Origin: JBDREF01 sp043820045
Lineage (GTDB): Bacteria; Planctomycetota; Phycisphaerae; Sedimentisphaerales; Anaerobacaceae
NCBI GenBank assembly: GCA_043820045.1
Contig: JBDREF010000247.1
Span: 1-7,139, forward strand
Length of the DNA stretch: 7,139 bases
Direction of reading: 5' to 3'
Shown here: piece after piece, positions 1 through 6,529 of the stretch
How the letters are laid out: the number at the start of each line of letters is the position of its first letter
Position numbering within the stretch: position 1 is the first letter of the stretch
Made by a program: the position numbers and the translations under genes
Notes under the pieces: model-generated
The model's database searches: none
What the model was told of the DNA's origin: nothing
Seen by the model: only the letters and a program-made list of their open reading frames with translations

Positions 1-894
1 ATGGGCCCCACGCTGGCAATGATGCTTAAGAAGGCATCGAGCGGCAAGAATATCTACGCCGTCTCACGGTTTGGTGACAAGGATGTGCGCAGCAGAATCG
101 AGCGGGCTGATATCACGACAATTGAAGCTGATCTCATGGACGAATCACACTATCGGAAACTGCCCGATGTGGAAAACGTGTTCTTCCTGGCCGGTATGAA
201 GTTCGGCTCGACGGGCAATCAGCCTTTGACATGGGCGATGAACACCTTCGTGCCGACTCTTGCAGCAAGGCACTATAAGGACGCGAGAATCGTGGCGTTT
301 TCTACCGGCAATGTCTATCCGCTTGTCGATGTTGCCGGCAGCGGAGCATCCGAAGAAACCACGCCTGAACCAATCGGCGAGTATGCCCAGTCTTGTCTCG
401 GCAGAGAGAGGATGTTTGAATATTTTTCGCAGCTTCATGGAACGCCCGTCACGCTGGTCAGACTCAACTACGCCAATGAGCCGCGATACGGCATAATCGT
501 TGATCTGGCTATCAAGATATTGAACGACAAGCCCATAGATCTGACCATGGGGGCGGTGAACGTGATCTGGCAGAGGGACGCCAACGATTATATAGCCCGC
601 GCCATCACCCTCGCAGAATCGCCGCCGGCGGTGCTGAATGTCGCCGGGACGGAGACCATCCCTATTCGCCGGCTCGCGGCACAAATCGCAGATATGCTCG
701 GTAAGGGGCCGAAATTCGTCTCCAGAGAGGGGCCGTCCGCCCTGCTCTCGGATGCATCCCGCTGCCTGAATACTTTTGGCCATCCGCAGACAACACTTGA
801 GCAAATGGTCTCTATCATAGTCAAATGGGTAGCCTCCGGAAAAAAACATTTGAACAAGCCGACCAAGTACGATGTGACTGACGGCAAATTTTAG
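1..894 (+). CDS. NAD(P)-dependent epimerase/dehydratase-like protein (5'-truncated)
   Basis: This is an extended short-chain dehydrogenase/epimerase (NAD-dependent epimerase/dehydratase superfamily) whose substrate I cannot assign. The first visible residues (MGPTLAMMLKKA) look like the end of the glycine-rich nucleotide loop and the helix after it. The first beta strand and most of the GxxGxxG motif are therefore missing, and the gene almost certainly begins before the window; the ATG at base 1 is probably internal. Visible family features are the acidic strand end (EADLMD, about residues 42-47), the VFFLAG strand (60-65), the STGNVY segment holding the catalytic Ser/Thr (101-106), and Tyr128 of the YxxxK motif. 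The Lys position is Cys132 (YAQSC), so canonical Tyr/Lys chemistry is doubtful. The C-terminal half has a substrate-domain pattern (NVAGTETIPI, 213-222). It lies 17 nt before the aldolase-like gene and is probably co-transcribed with it. The superfamily call is firm; the reaction is unknown. Confidence 0.85.
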   Translation: MGPTLAMMLKKASSGKNIYAVSRFGDKDVRSRIERADITTIEADLMDESHYRKLPDVENVFFLAGMKFGSTGNQPLTWAMNTFVPTLAARHYKDARIVAFSTGNVYPLVDVAGSGASEETTPEPIGEYAQSCLGRERMFEYFSQLHGTPVTLVRLNYANEPRYGIIVDLAIKILNDKPIDLTMGAVNVIWQRDANDYIARAITLAESPPAVLNVAGTETIPIRRLAAQIADMLGKGPKFVSREGPSALLSDASRCLNTFGHPQTTLEQMVSIIVKWVASGKKHLNKPTKYDVTDGKF

Positions 895-911
895 AGGGTA
901 AAAAGTATCTT

Positions 912-1979
912 ATGTTGGACCCGCTTATCGGCAACAAGCTTCGTTCAGGCTGTGTCATCCCAGCCCATCCGCTGGCGTTGCAGAAAGACAACCGAATCGA
1001 TGAACCTCACCAAAAAGCACTGACGCGCTACTACCTTGCCGCCGGCGCCGGCGGATTGGCGGTCGGTGTCCATACCACGCAATTCGCCATTCACAGGCCT
1101 GAAATCGGCCTGTATCGCCCCGTGCTGGAATTGGCAATCGAGACGGCCCGCGAATTCGCCGTGTCCGCACACATCAGCGAGCCAATCATGATTGCAGGAA
1201 TCGTCGGCGGCACCGGGCAGGCATTGGAAGAGGCCCGGTTGGCTCGTGAACTTGGCTACCATCTGGGATTGCTTTCCCTTACGGCTCTGAGGGGAAAATC
1301 CATTGACGAACTTGTAGAACACTGTCGGCAGGTGGCCGAGGTTATTCCAATCATGGGATTTTACCTGCAGGAGGTTATAAGCGGGATGACGCTGCCCGGC
1401 GAGTTCTGGCGAAAGCTCGTGGCGATACCGAATCTGCTTGCCATAAAGATCGCCCCCTTCAATAGATATCAGACTTTAGACGTGCTTGAGGCGGTAGCCC
1501 ATTCCGGCAGGTCGAACGAAGTCGCTTTGTACACCGGCAACGATGACAATATCATTGTTGATCTGCTGACACGGCATGAGTTCAGCATAGACGGACGGAC
1601 CGTAGCGCTGCACATTGTCGGCGGGCTGCTGGGCCAATGGGCCTGCTGGACGAAAAAGGCGGCTGAGCATCTTGGCGATATTCAAACGATTCGCAGGACC
1701 GGCAGCCATGTGCCGCACGAACTGCTCACTTTGGCCGGCCAGATGACGCTTGCGAACAGGGCTATCTTCGATGCTGAGAATCACTTCAGGGGGTGCATTC
1801 CAGGCATATCTTATGTGTTGAAGCGGCAGGGACTTTTGCAGGAACCTCGAACGCTTGATCCCAATGAGCAGCTCTCACCCGGCCAGGCTGAGCAGATAGA
1901 CGAAATAGCACGCAATTATCCGCACCTCACCGACGACGACTTCGTTAAAGAGAACCTTCACCGGTGGCTGGAGCGCTGA
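912..1979 (+). CDS. Dihydrodipicolinate synthase / N-acetylneuraminate lyase superfamily protein
   Basis: This is a class I aldolase of the DapA/NanA TIM-barrel superfamily, 355 aa, predicted cytoplasmic. The Schiff-base lysine is Lys179 in NLLAIKIAPF, matching the family's NVVGIKEA motif. The tyrosine of the YNVP motif aligns with Tyr151 (GFYLQE). The GTTGE carboxylate-binding loop is altered to HTTQF (54-58), keeping both threonines. A GGTGQ turn (99-103) sits where the family has GTG. It is about 55-60 residues longer than typical DapA (about 290-300 aa), and the extra length is mostly in the C-terminal helical part. True DapA is unlikely because of the changed loop and length; an aldolase or dehydratase acting on a sugar acid is an inference. 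A purine-rich AGAGGG overlapping the upstream stop (893-898) is a distant ribosome site, 13 nt from the ATG. It pairs with the epimerase-like gene, so the two enzymes may act on the same metabolite. Confidence 0.85.
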   Translation: MLDPLIGNKLRSGCVIPAHPLALQKDNRIDEPHQKALTRYYLAAGAGGLAVGVHTTQFAIHRPEIGLYRPVLELAIETAREFAVSAHISEPIMIAGIVGGTGQALEEARLARELGYHLGLLSLTALRGKSIDELVEHCRQVAEVIPIMGFYLQEVISGMTLPGEFWRKLVAIPNLLAIKIAPFNRYQTLDVLEAVAHSGRSNEVALYTGNDDNIIVDLLTRHEFSIDGRTVALHIVGGLLGQWACWTKKAAEHLGDIQTIRRTGSHVPHELLTLAGQMTLANRAIFDAENHFRGCIPGISYVLKRQGLLQEPRTLDPNEQLSPGQAEQIDEIARNYPHLTDDDFVKENLHRWLER

Positions 1980-1982
1980 AGA

Positions 1983-1997
1983 CGGTCCTACGGACCG
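1983..1997 (+). terminator. Short hairpin after the aldolase gene, possible weak terminator
   Basis: CGGTCC and GGACCG form a perfect 6-bp stem around a 3-nt TAC loop, 3 nt after the aldolase stop codon. The following ATAATTTG is only mildly T-rich, so intrinsic termination would be weak. It fits the end of the two-gene unit, but it could also be an mRNA 3'-end stabiliser. Confidence 0.4.
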
Positions 1998-2132
1998 ATA
2001 ATTTGTACACGACGGACTCCTGCAGGCCGTTGTGCACCCGCTATAAATAGCCGCGACGCCCATTTTTTGCTTAACCCAACAGGAGCTTATTCCGATACAA
2101 CAGAGGAAAACACAGAAAGAGACATTGAATTC

Positions 2133-2140
2133 GGAAGGAG
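2133..2140 (+). promoter_or_regulatory. Strong Shine-Dalgarno site of the STAS gene
   Basis: GGAAGGAG lies 9 nt before the ATG at 2150. It is the best ribosome binding site in the window and fixes the start of this small gene. Upstream, bases 1998-2132 hold a TATAAA -10-like box (2042-2047) with no convincing -35 partner, and a run of six T (2063-2068). Confidence 0.75.
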
Positions 2141-2149
2141 CAGTCAGCA

Positions 2150-2509
2150 ATGGGCATTCAGAATGTGTCGGAAGAAATCATTCTTATCGACTTACCACAT
2201 GATGGAGCAAAAAGGGCTGATGAGCTTAAAACTGTAAATGAGATCGTCAGCAAGAAAAATGACTGCCATGTCATAGTGGATTTTTCAAATGTCGAGATAA
2301 TAAATTCGTGGAACATCAGTAATCTTCTGATATTGCGCGGCTTGCTGCAGGAATCCGGGCACCAACTCATTCTCTGCGGCGTCGCCACCGTCACCAAGTG
2401 TATTTTCGTAGTCGCCGGTCTCAGCGACGTTTTCGTTTTTACTGATGACAGGCCTGCGGCCCTGGAGGCCATACGGAATGCAGAGGCCCCGGCAAGCGCC
2501 CATGGATGA
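2150..2509 (+). CDS. Single-domain STAS protein (anti-sigma-factor antagonist-like)
   Basis: This 119-aa protein consists almost entirely of one STAS domain, the SpoIIAA/RsbV fold. Such proteins bind anti-sigma kinases or other partners in the cytoplasm and are switched by phosphorylation of a Ser in the DSSG loop. The diagnostic stretch VIVDFSNVEIINSWNIS (41-57) aligns with the SpoIIAA strand and loop, so the phosphorylatable Ser corresponds to Ser53. Around it the sequence is N-S-W-N instead of D-S-S-G: Asp becomes Asn52, and the following Ser-Gly becomes Trp54-Asn55. The later strands (HQLILCGVA, 71-79; VAGLSDVFVFTDD, 88-100) match the family. No anti-sigma kinase, phosphatase or sigma factor is nearby, so its partner must be encoded elsewhere. 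It stands alone, 170 nt after the aldolase gene and convergent with tyrA, with only 50 nt between their stop codons. The fold is confident; the regulatory target is unknown. Confidence 0.85.
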   Translation: MGIQNVSEEIILIDLPHDGAKRADELKTVNEIVSKKNDCHVIVDFSNVEIINSWNISNLLILRGLLQESGHQLILCGVATVTKCIFVVAGLSDVFVFTDDRPAALEAIRNAEAPASAHG

Positions 2510-2559
2510 CCACAGGGCGCTTACTTGCGATACGAAACCTTTGCCAGGACGTCATTGCC

Positions 2560-3435
2560 TCATGAGATTATTTCCTTCCTGCTGATCTTGTATTCTATCA
2601 TGGCGGCGCGTTTGCCTCGGGCCTTCTCGAGCAGCCTTTCGATTTGACCCCTGTCCTGGCTTTTGATCGCCAGCTTGAGCTTCTCCAACTCCGCGATAAC
2701 CTTGTCGATACCTCTGGCGGCGTTGTTAATATTCGTCAGCAGAACGTCGGCCCATATGTTCGCCGGACCGGAGGCAATCCTTGAAGTATCCATGAAACCT
2801 TTGCCGGCAAATTTCAAGTCCTCGCTGCTGTTGGCGTTTATCAATGCCGCAGCGGTCATATGCGGCAGATGGCTCACGTGAGCAAATATCCTGTCGTGCT
2901 CAGAAGGCGTCATTGCTTTCACAAAACAGCCGAGTTTCGACCAGAATGTTGCGAGAGTCTCCCGGGCGTCCTGGTTGGTGGATTTCGTCGCCGTCAAAAT
3001 ACACATCGCCTCATCGAAGAGGTCATCCCTTGCGAACTCCACACCTCTTTGCTCTGAGCCGGCAATCGGATGCGATCCGACGTAGTGAACCGTTTTTGGC
3101 AGTCTCTTTGCCGCCCAGCGGTGCGCCAAAGCCTTTGTCGAGCCAACGTCGGTGACGATGCAGCCGCTCGGCAGCGCATCGCCAATCTCTCGGAAGGTTT
3201 CTTCAAACGTACATATCGGCGTAGCCAGTATGACAAGGTCTGCTTCCGAGACGCTTGATTTCAAGCAATCGCTGATCTCGGTAGCTACTGCCAATTGCCC
3301 GGCCTTTTGGCGAGTGGAGGCTCGGTGCGTGTAACCTACTACTCTCGCGCCGGCAAAAGAGCGCAGAACTGCCAACGAAATCGATCCGCCCAAGAGGCCT
3401 AACCCCACGACGGTCACTTGCTTTAACTCTTTCAC
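2560..3435 (-). CDS. tyrA: Prephenate/arogenate dehydrogenase (TyrA)
   Basis: TyrA oxidatively decarboxylates prephenate (or arogenate) to hydroxyphenylpyruvate (or tyrosine) in tyrosine biosynthesis. From the GTG at 3435 the protein is 291 aa, a normal length for a monofunctional TyrA, with no chorismate mutase or ACT domain. The dinucleotide motif GLGLLGGS is at residues 11-18. GSHPIAGSE (120-128) carries the conserved His122. HVSHLPH (186-192) and the MDTSRIASG segment (215-223) with its substrate-binding Arg are present. The second strand ends in GYTHRAST rather than an acidic residue, suggesting NADP preference (inference). I chose GTG 3435 because TAAGG lies 8 nt upstream and the start falls just before the first strand; an upstream GTG at 3444 would add three residues. 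It is divergent from accA and convergent with the STAS gene. The TTGACA promoter upstream probably drives it. Whether prephenate or arogenate is preferred cannot be read from the sequence. Confidence 0.93.
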   Translation of the reverse strand: MKELKQVTVVGLGLLGGSISLAVLRSFAGARVVGYTHRASTRQKAGQLAVATEISDCLKSSVSEADLVILATPICTFEETFREIGDALPSGCIVTDVGSTKALAHRWAAKRLPKTVHYVGSHPIAGSEQRGVEFARDDLFDEAMCILTATKSTNQDARETLATFWSKLGCFVKAMTPSEHDRIFAHVSHLPHMTAAALINANSSEDLKFAGKGFMDTSRIASGPANIWADVLLTNINNAARGIDKVIAELEKLKLAIKSQDRGQIERLLEKARGKRAAMIEYKISRKEIIS

Positions 3436-3479
3436 TATCAACACCTTATAAAACCCAAATTCAGCACAAACGCCCCTAA

Positions 3480-3508
3480 AAAGTACAGTAAAGCCGCCCG
3501 TGTGTCAA
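3480..3508 (-). promoter_or_regulatory. Sigma70-type promoter for tyrA
   Basis: On the minus strand a perfect TTGACA -35 box (3508-3503) is followed by a 17-nt spacer and TACTTT (3485-3480). The latter keeps the three most conserved -10 positions (T, A and final T). Transcription would start near 3473, giving a leader of about 30-40 nt before the tyrA start. This is seen in the sequence; activity is inferred. Confidence 0.55.
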
Positions 3509-3537
3509 TTTTTTTCTTTCAATTGCACCGCTAAAAT
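3506..3537 (+). promoter_or_regulatory. AT-rich region with possible accA promoter element
   Basis: TAAAAT (3532-3537) is a good -10 match on the plus strand. It is preceded by a T-rich tract in place of a recognisable -35. CAATT (3506-3510) and AATTG (3521-3525) form a small inverted repeat that overlaps the tyrA -35 box on the other strand. Divergent transcription of tyrA and accA from these 160 bases is expected; the exact accA promoter is uncertain. Confidence 0.25.
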
Positions 3538-3598
3538 GTTAACATCCTGCATTCCAAATGGTGTTCAGAGTATAGCGGCGTACTATCGTCACATGCTT

Positions 3599-4702
3599 AT
3601 GGCAAAACAGGATAACAGAATAAACAAGATGCCGGACAACGGCGTTCCAGGCAACGGCGACCACCTCGATTTTGAGGACAAAGTCGCTGACTTTGATCGC
3701 CAGATGAACGAGTTGCGAAAGCTTAGTTCGGTCAAGGGTATCGACTACTCCGCCGAGGTCCGGCAGCTCCAGCGCCTGCAGGTCGCCGAGCTGAAGCGGA
3801 TATATTCGAGCCTGACCGCGTGGCAGACAGTCCAGGTTGCGCGTCATCCAAAACGACCGGTTCTCACCGATTACCTGGATCTGATGGTAAAGGATTTTCG
3901 AGAGCTTCACGGTGACAGATCGTTCGGGGACGACCGTGCTATCATAACCGGCCTCGGCCAGATCGGCAGGGAGAGGGTGCTGGTTGTCGGCCAGAGCAAG
4001 GGCAAGACCACAAAACAGAAAATTGCCTGCAATTTCGGGTGTCCCAATCCTGAAGGTTATCGCAAGGCGCTTGGCAAGATGAAATTCGCGGAGAAATTCG
4101 GCATTCCGATTGTCACCCTCATCGACACTCCCGGTGCCTACCCCGGCGTCGGCGCCGAAGAGCGGGGACAGGCCCAGGCAATAGCGGTGAACCTTTACGA
4201 GATGTCCCGGTTGAAAGTGCCGATAATTTGCATCGTCATTGGCGAGGGCGGTTCGGGCGGCGCTCTCGGGATAGGCGTGGGCGATAGACTCGCAATGCTT
4301 GAGTTTGCATATTACTCGGTAATATCGCCCGAGGGTTGTGCCGCTATCCTCTGGCGCGACGGCTCAGAAGCCCCAAAGGCCGCCGAGGCACTTAAATTGA
4401 CCAGCAAGGATCTGTACAAGCTCGAACTCGTTGACGCAGTTATCCCGGAGCCGCTGGGGGGAGCACATCGAAATCTGCACGATACCGTCTATAACGTCGA
4501 GAAATACATTGTGAAAACATTGCGGGAGCTAAAACGTATAAGGATTAACAACCTGCTCGATAATCGATACAGCAGACTCCGATCAATAGGTCTAAGCAGC
4601 ACCGAGAAGCTGCGCCGCAAGACGAAAGCCGGCAGAGAGAGGATAGAGACCGCACTCAAAGCCATCCCAGCCAAGCCAAAGCGGGTTCCCGCCAAGGTCT
4701 GA
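3599..4702 (+). CDS. accA: Acetyl-CoA carboxylase carboxyltransferase subunit alpha
   Basis: AccA pairs with AccD to form the carboxyltransferase that moves the carboxyl group from biotin-BCCP to acetyl-CoA, giving malonyl-CoA for fatty-acid synthesis in the cytoplasm. Similarity to E. coli AccA, as I recall it, runs almost end to end: LDFED near the N terminus, AWQTVQVARHPKRP, IDTPGAYPGVGAEERGQ, GEGGSGGALGIGVGD (about 215-229), YSVISPEGCAAILW (about 239-252) and IPEPLGGAHRN. From the ATG at 3599 it has 367 aa against about 319 in E. coli. The excess is about 18 extra N-terminal residues and a basic, Lys/Arg-rich C-terminal tail (about 332-367, ending PAKPKRVPAKV). The start is uncertain: ATG 3593 and ATG 3629 are in frame, none has a clear ribosome site, and a GTG at 3500 seems too far upstream because its peptide is not family-like. 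accD and the biotin subunits are not in the window. Confidence 0.95.
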   Translation: MAKQDNRINKMPDNGVPGNGDHLDFEDKVADFDRQMNELRKLSSVKGIDYSAEVRQLQRLQVAELKRIYSSLTAWQTVQVARHPKRPVLTDYLDLMVKDFRELHGDRSFGDDRAIITGLGQIGRERVLVVGQSKGKTTKQKIACNFGCPNPEGYRKALGKMKFAEKFGIPIVTLIDTPGAYPGVGAEERGQAQAIAVNLYEMSRLKVPIICIVIGEGGSGGALGIGVGDRLAMLEFAYYSVISPEGCAAILWRDGSEAPKAAEALKLTSKDLYKLELVDAVIPEPLGGAHRNLHDTVYNVEKYIVKTLRELKRIRINNLLDNRYSRLRSIGLSSTEKLRRKTKAGRERIETALKAIPAKPKRVPAKV

Positions 4703-4777
4703 CCACAGAGCCTTCTGCGGCTGTCAAAACCTTCGCAGCATCCGGCCGTAAATCGGTACTGCATTCACAGTTCTTCC

Positions 4778-4783
4778 AAGGAG
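4778..4783 (+). promoter_or_regulatory. Ribosome binding site that decides the sulfatase-like gene start
   Basis: AAGGAG lies only 1 nt before an ATG at 4785 but 7 nt before the in-frame ATG at 4791. Normal spacing therefore supports 4791 as the real start, making the protein 517 rather than 519 aa. Confidence 0.7.
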
Positions 4784-4790
4784 AATGGTA

Positions 4791-6344
4791 ATGGCACAAG
4801 ATGAGCACAAATCAAGAGACAGGCAGTCTTTTCGCAGGAGCACAGATAACAGGAACCTGATAACTCGAAGAAATCTGCTCGCGGCCGCAACCGGGATCGC
4901 AACCACAGGGCTCGTTGCCGGCGGCGCAGATAAGAAAAAGGGCGAGGAATCAGAAATGCCCGTGTGGACGGGAGATTTGAAGACTGCCGCAAAGCAGACG
5001 CCCCGCATCCCGACCAGGTCAAAGCCGAACGGCCTTAACATGATCGTAATCATCGCCGACACCTGGCGCGCAGACCATCTCGGCTGCTACGGCAGTTCAC
5101 GAATAAAGACACCCAATCTTGACAAGCTCGCAAGCCAGAGCACGCTATTTACCAATGCCACCGCCGAGGGGCTGCCAACGATTCCATGTCGAAGGGTCTA
5201 TCACACCGGCAAGAGCGTTCTTCCAGAGGCAAAATGGGAACCACTCGCCCAAACTGATATTACTCTGGCAGAGGTCCTCGGTAAGCACGGCTTCACAAGC
5301 GGTTTCATAGTGGATACCTATCACCACTTCAAACCCGATTACAATTTCCATCGCGGCTTCGATTCGTGGCATTGGGTGCGCGGCCAGGAGACCGACAAAT
5401 GGAAAAGCGGCCCGAAGACAAATTTCGACCCGAAGAAGCATATGCCGTCGCATCTATGGAACGAACGCTATGACGCAAATATGCGCCAGTTCATGATGAA
5501 CACTCAGGACAGACAAGGTCCGGAGGATTATTTCTGCGCTCAGTCCTGCAGTGCCGCCGCGGACTGGCTCGAACAAAATGCCGGCAGCAAACCGTTCATG
5601 CTCTGGATCGACATGTTCGATCCCCATGAACCATGGGACGCACCAAGGGAATTCCAGAAGATGTATCGCGACGAATACCCGTACGACAGATACCTGTTCG
5701 GATACGGCGTCAGAAATGCAGACATTCGACCTGATGACCTGCCCATTATCCGAGACCTTTATGCGGCCGAAGTCACGTTCAGCGATCACTGTATCGGCAG
5801 GCTTCTGCGGGCCGTTGAGCAGCTCGGCCTGATGGATGACACAATCATTGTCTTTTCAACCGATCATGGCACGCATCTCGGTGAGGAAGGTTGCGTACAG
5901 AAGACGCCGGCGCTGCTGAACTCCTGCGTCACACATATTCCTTTGATCATAAAACACCCCGACAAAGAGTCCGCCGGAAAACGCATCGACGGGCTCGTCA
6001 GCGCCGTCGATTTCATGCCCACGTTTCTCGCGTTGCTCGGTATCGACGATTATACGAACATGGACGGACAAAACATGTGGAAGCTTGTGACAGGCCAGGT
6101 ACCCGCACTGCACGACAACGTCTACACAGTCTTCAATAAGTTCGGAGCGATTCACAACCTCGACTGGCACTATTTCCAGAATGTTACCGGCAAAGATGCA
6201 GGCAAGGGACCGTGCCTTTATGACCTTCGGACCGATCCTAATCAGACCAGGAATGTGATTAAGCAGTTTCCAGACGCAGCAAGAGACTTGAGAGGCAAAC
6301 TGCAGAATCATCTCAAGATCAAAATACCGCCCCTGAAAGTGTAA
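4791..6344 (+). CDS. Tat-exported sulfatase-superfamily hydrolase with Thr in the nucleophile position
   Basis: This 517-aa protein belongs to the sulfatase/alkaline phosphatase superfamily. A twin-arginine signal is visible: TRRNLLAAATG (25-35), then a hydrophobic stretch to about residue 46 with a plausible cleavage after Ala46. The enzyme should be folded in the cytoplasm and exported. Metal-site motifs are ADTWRADHLGCYG (89-101, Asp90), HEPWD (279-283) and STDHGTHLG (Asp358, His359); Lys371 (QKTP) is also typical. VDFMPTFLALLGI and the C-terminal CLYDLRTDPNQTRN complete the family pattern. The signature that should read C/S-x-P-S-R...TG reads TIPCRRVYHTG (130-140). The residue normally converted to formylglycine is Thr130, and the only Cys sits three positions later (Cys133). 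A classical formylglycine sulfatase is therefore doubtful; a Thr-nucleophile phosphodiesterase-like activity or a degenerate enzyme are alternatives. It lies 88 nt after accA with no functional link visible. The substrate cannot be assigned. Confidence 0.9.
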   Translation: MAQDEHKSRDRQSFRRSTDNRNLITRRNLLAAATGIATTGLVAGGADKKKGEESEMPVWTGDLKTAAKQTPRIPTRSKPNGLNMIVIIADTWRADHLGCYGSSRIKTPNLDKLASQSTLFTNATAEGLPTIPCRRVYHTGKSVLPEAKWEPLAQTDITLAEVLGKHGFTSGFIVDTYHHFKPDYNFHRGFDSWHWVRGQETDKWKSGPKTNFDPKKHMPSHLWNERYDANMRQFMMNTQDRQGPEDYFCAQSCSAAADWLEQNAGSKPFMLWIDMFDPHEPWDAPREFQKMYRDEYPYDRYLFGYGVRNADIRPDDLPIIRDLYAAEVTFSDHCIGRLLRAVEQLGLMDDTIIVFSTDHGTHLGEEGCVQKTPALLNSCVTHIPLIIKHPDKESAGKRIDGLVSAVDFMPTFLALLGIDDYTNMDGQNMWKLVTGQVPALHDNVYTVFNKFGAIHNLDWHYFQNVTGKDAGKGPCLYDLRTDPNQTRNVIKQFPDAARDLRGKLQNHLKIKIPPLKV

Positions 6345-6422
6345 TTATCTGTCCCGCCGAGTCATTGCAGCGAGAGGCCTCAAATCACACGTTGCAGAAC
6401 AGCAGTAAGCTTCTGAATCGAG

Positions 6423-6477
6423 GCCGGGTCTTTGGATATATGTAGGTGACACTTGATATGACAGGTATTGACCCGGC
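6423..6477. repeat. Inverted repeat GCCGGGTC / GACCCGGC enclosing 39 nt
   Basis: The 8-base arms at 6423-6430 and 6470-6477 are perfectly complementary. The enclosed 39 nt are AT-richer and contain two similar short words, GTGACA and ATGACA. It could form a long-loop stem in RNA or be an operator-like or REP-like element. Only the repeat itself is certain. Confidence 0.6.
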
Positions 6478-6529
6478 GGCAAGGCAATGTTTCCGAGCGG
6501 CCTGCCGACAGTCGGATGGCAATTATATA

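Noticed and set aside
145..849. Long minus-strand open frame (234 codons) opposite the epimerase-like gene
   Set aside because: The plus-strand frame has clear Rossmann-family features, while the antisense translation is Arg/Cys/His-rich and motif-free, as expected for a shadow frame.
1039..1054. Perfect 16-base GC palindrome CCGCCGGCGCCGGCGG
   Set aside because: It lies inside the aldolase gene and encodes an Ala/Gly-rich stretch (AAGAGG). GCC and GGC codons make such palindromes by chance.
2507..2515. TGACCACAG at the stop of the STAS gene, repeated at the accA stop (4700-4708)
   Set aside because: Only nine bases match, three of them being the stop codon, and the similarity does not continue. 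Chance is sufficient.
3500..3598. N-terminal extension of AccA from a GTG at 3500
   Set aside because: The added residues resemble no AccA, have no ribosome site, and overlap the promoter region. ATG 3599 (or 3593) is more likely.
4703..4777. Possible terminator between accA and the sulfatase-like gene (AGCC/GGCT)
   Set aside because: The stem is only 4 bp with a bulge and there is no T-tract, which is too weak to annotate.
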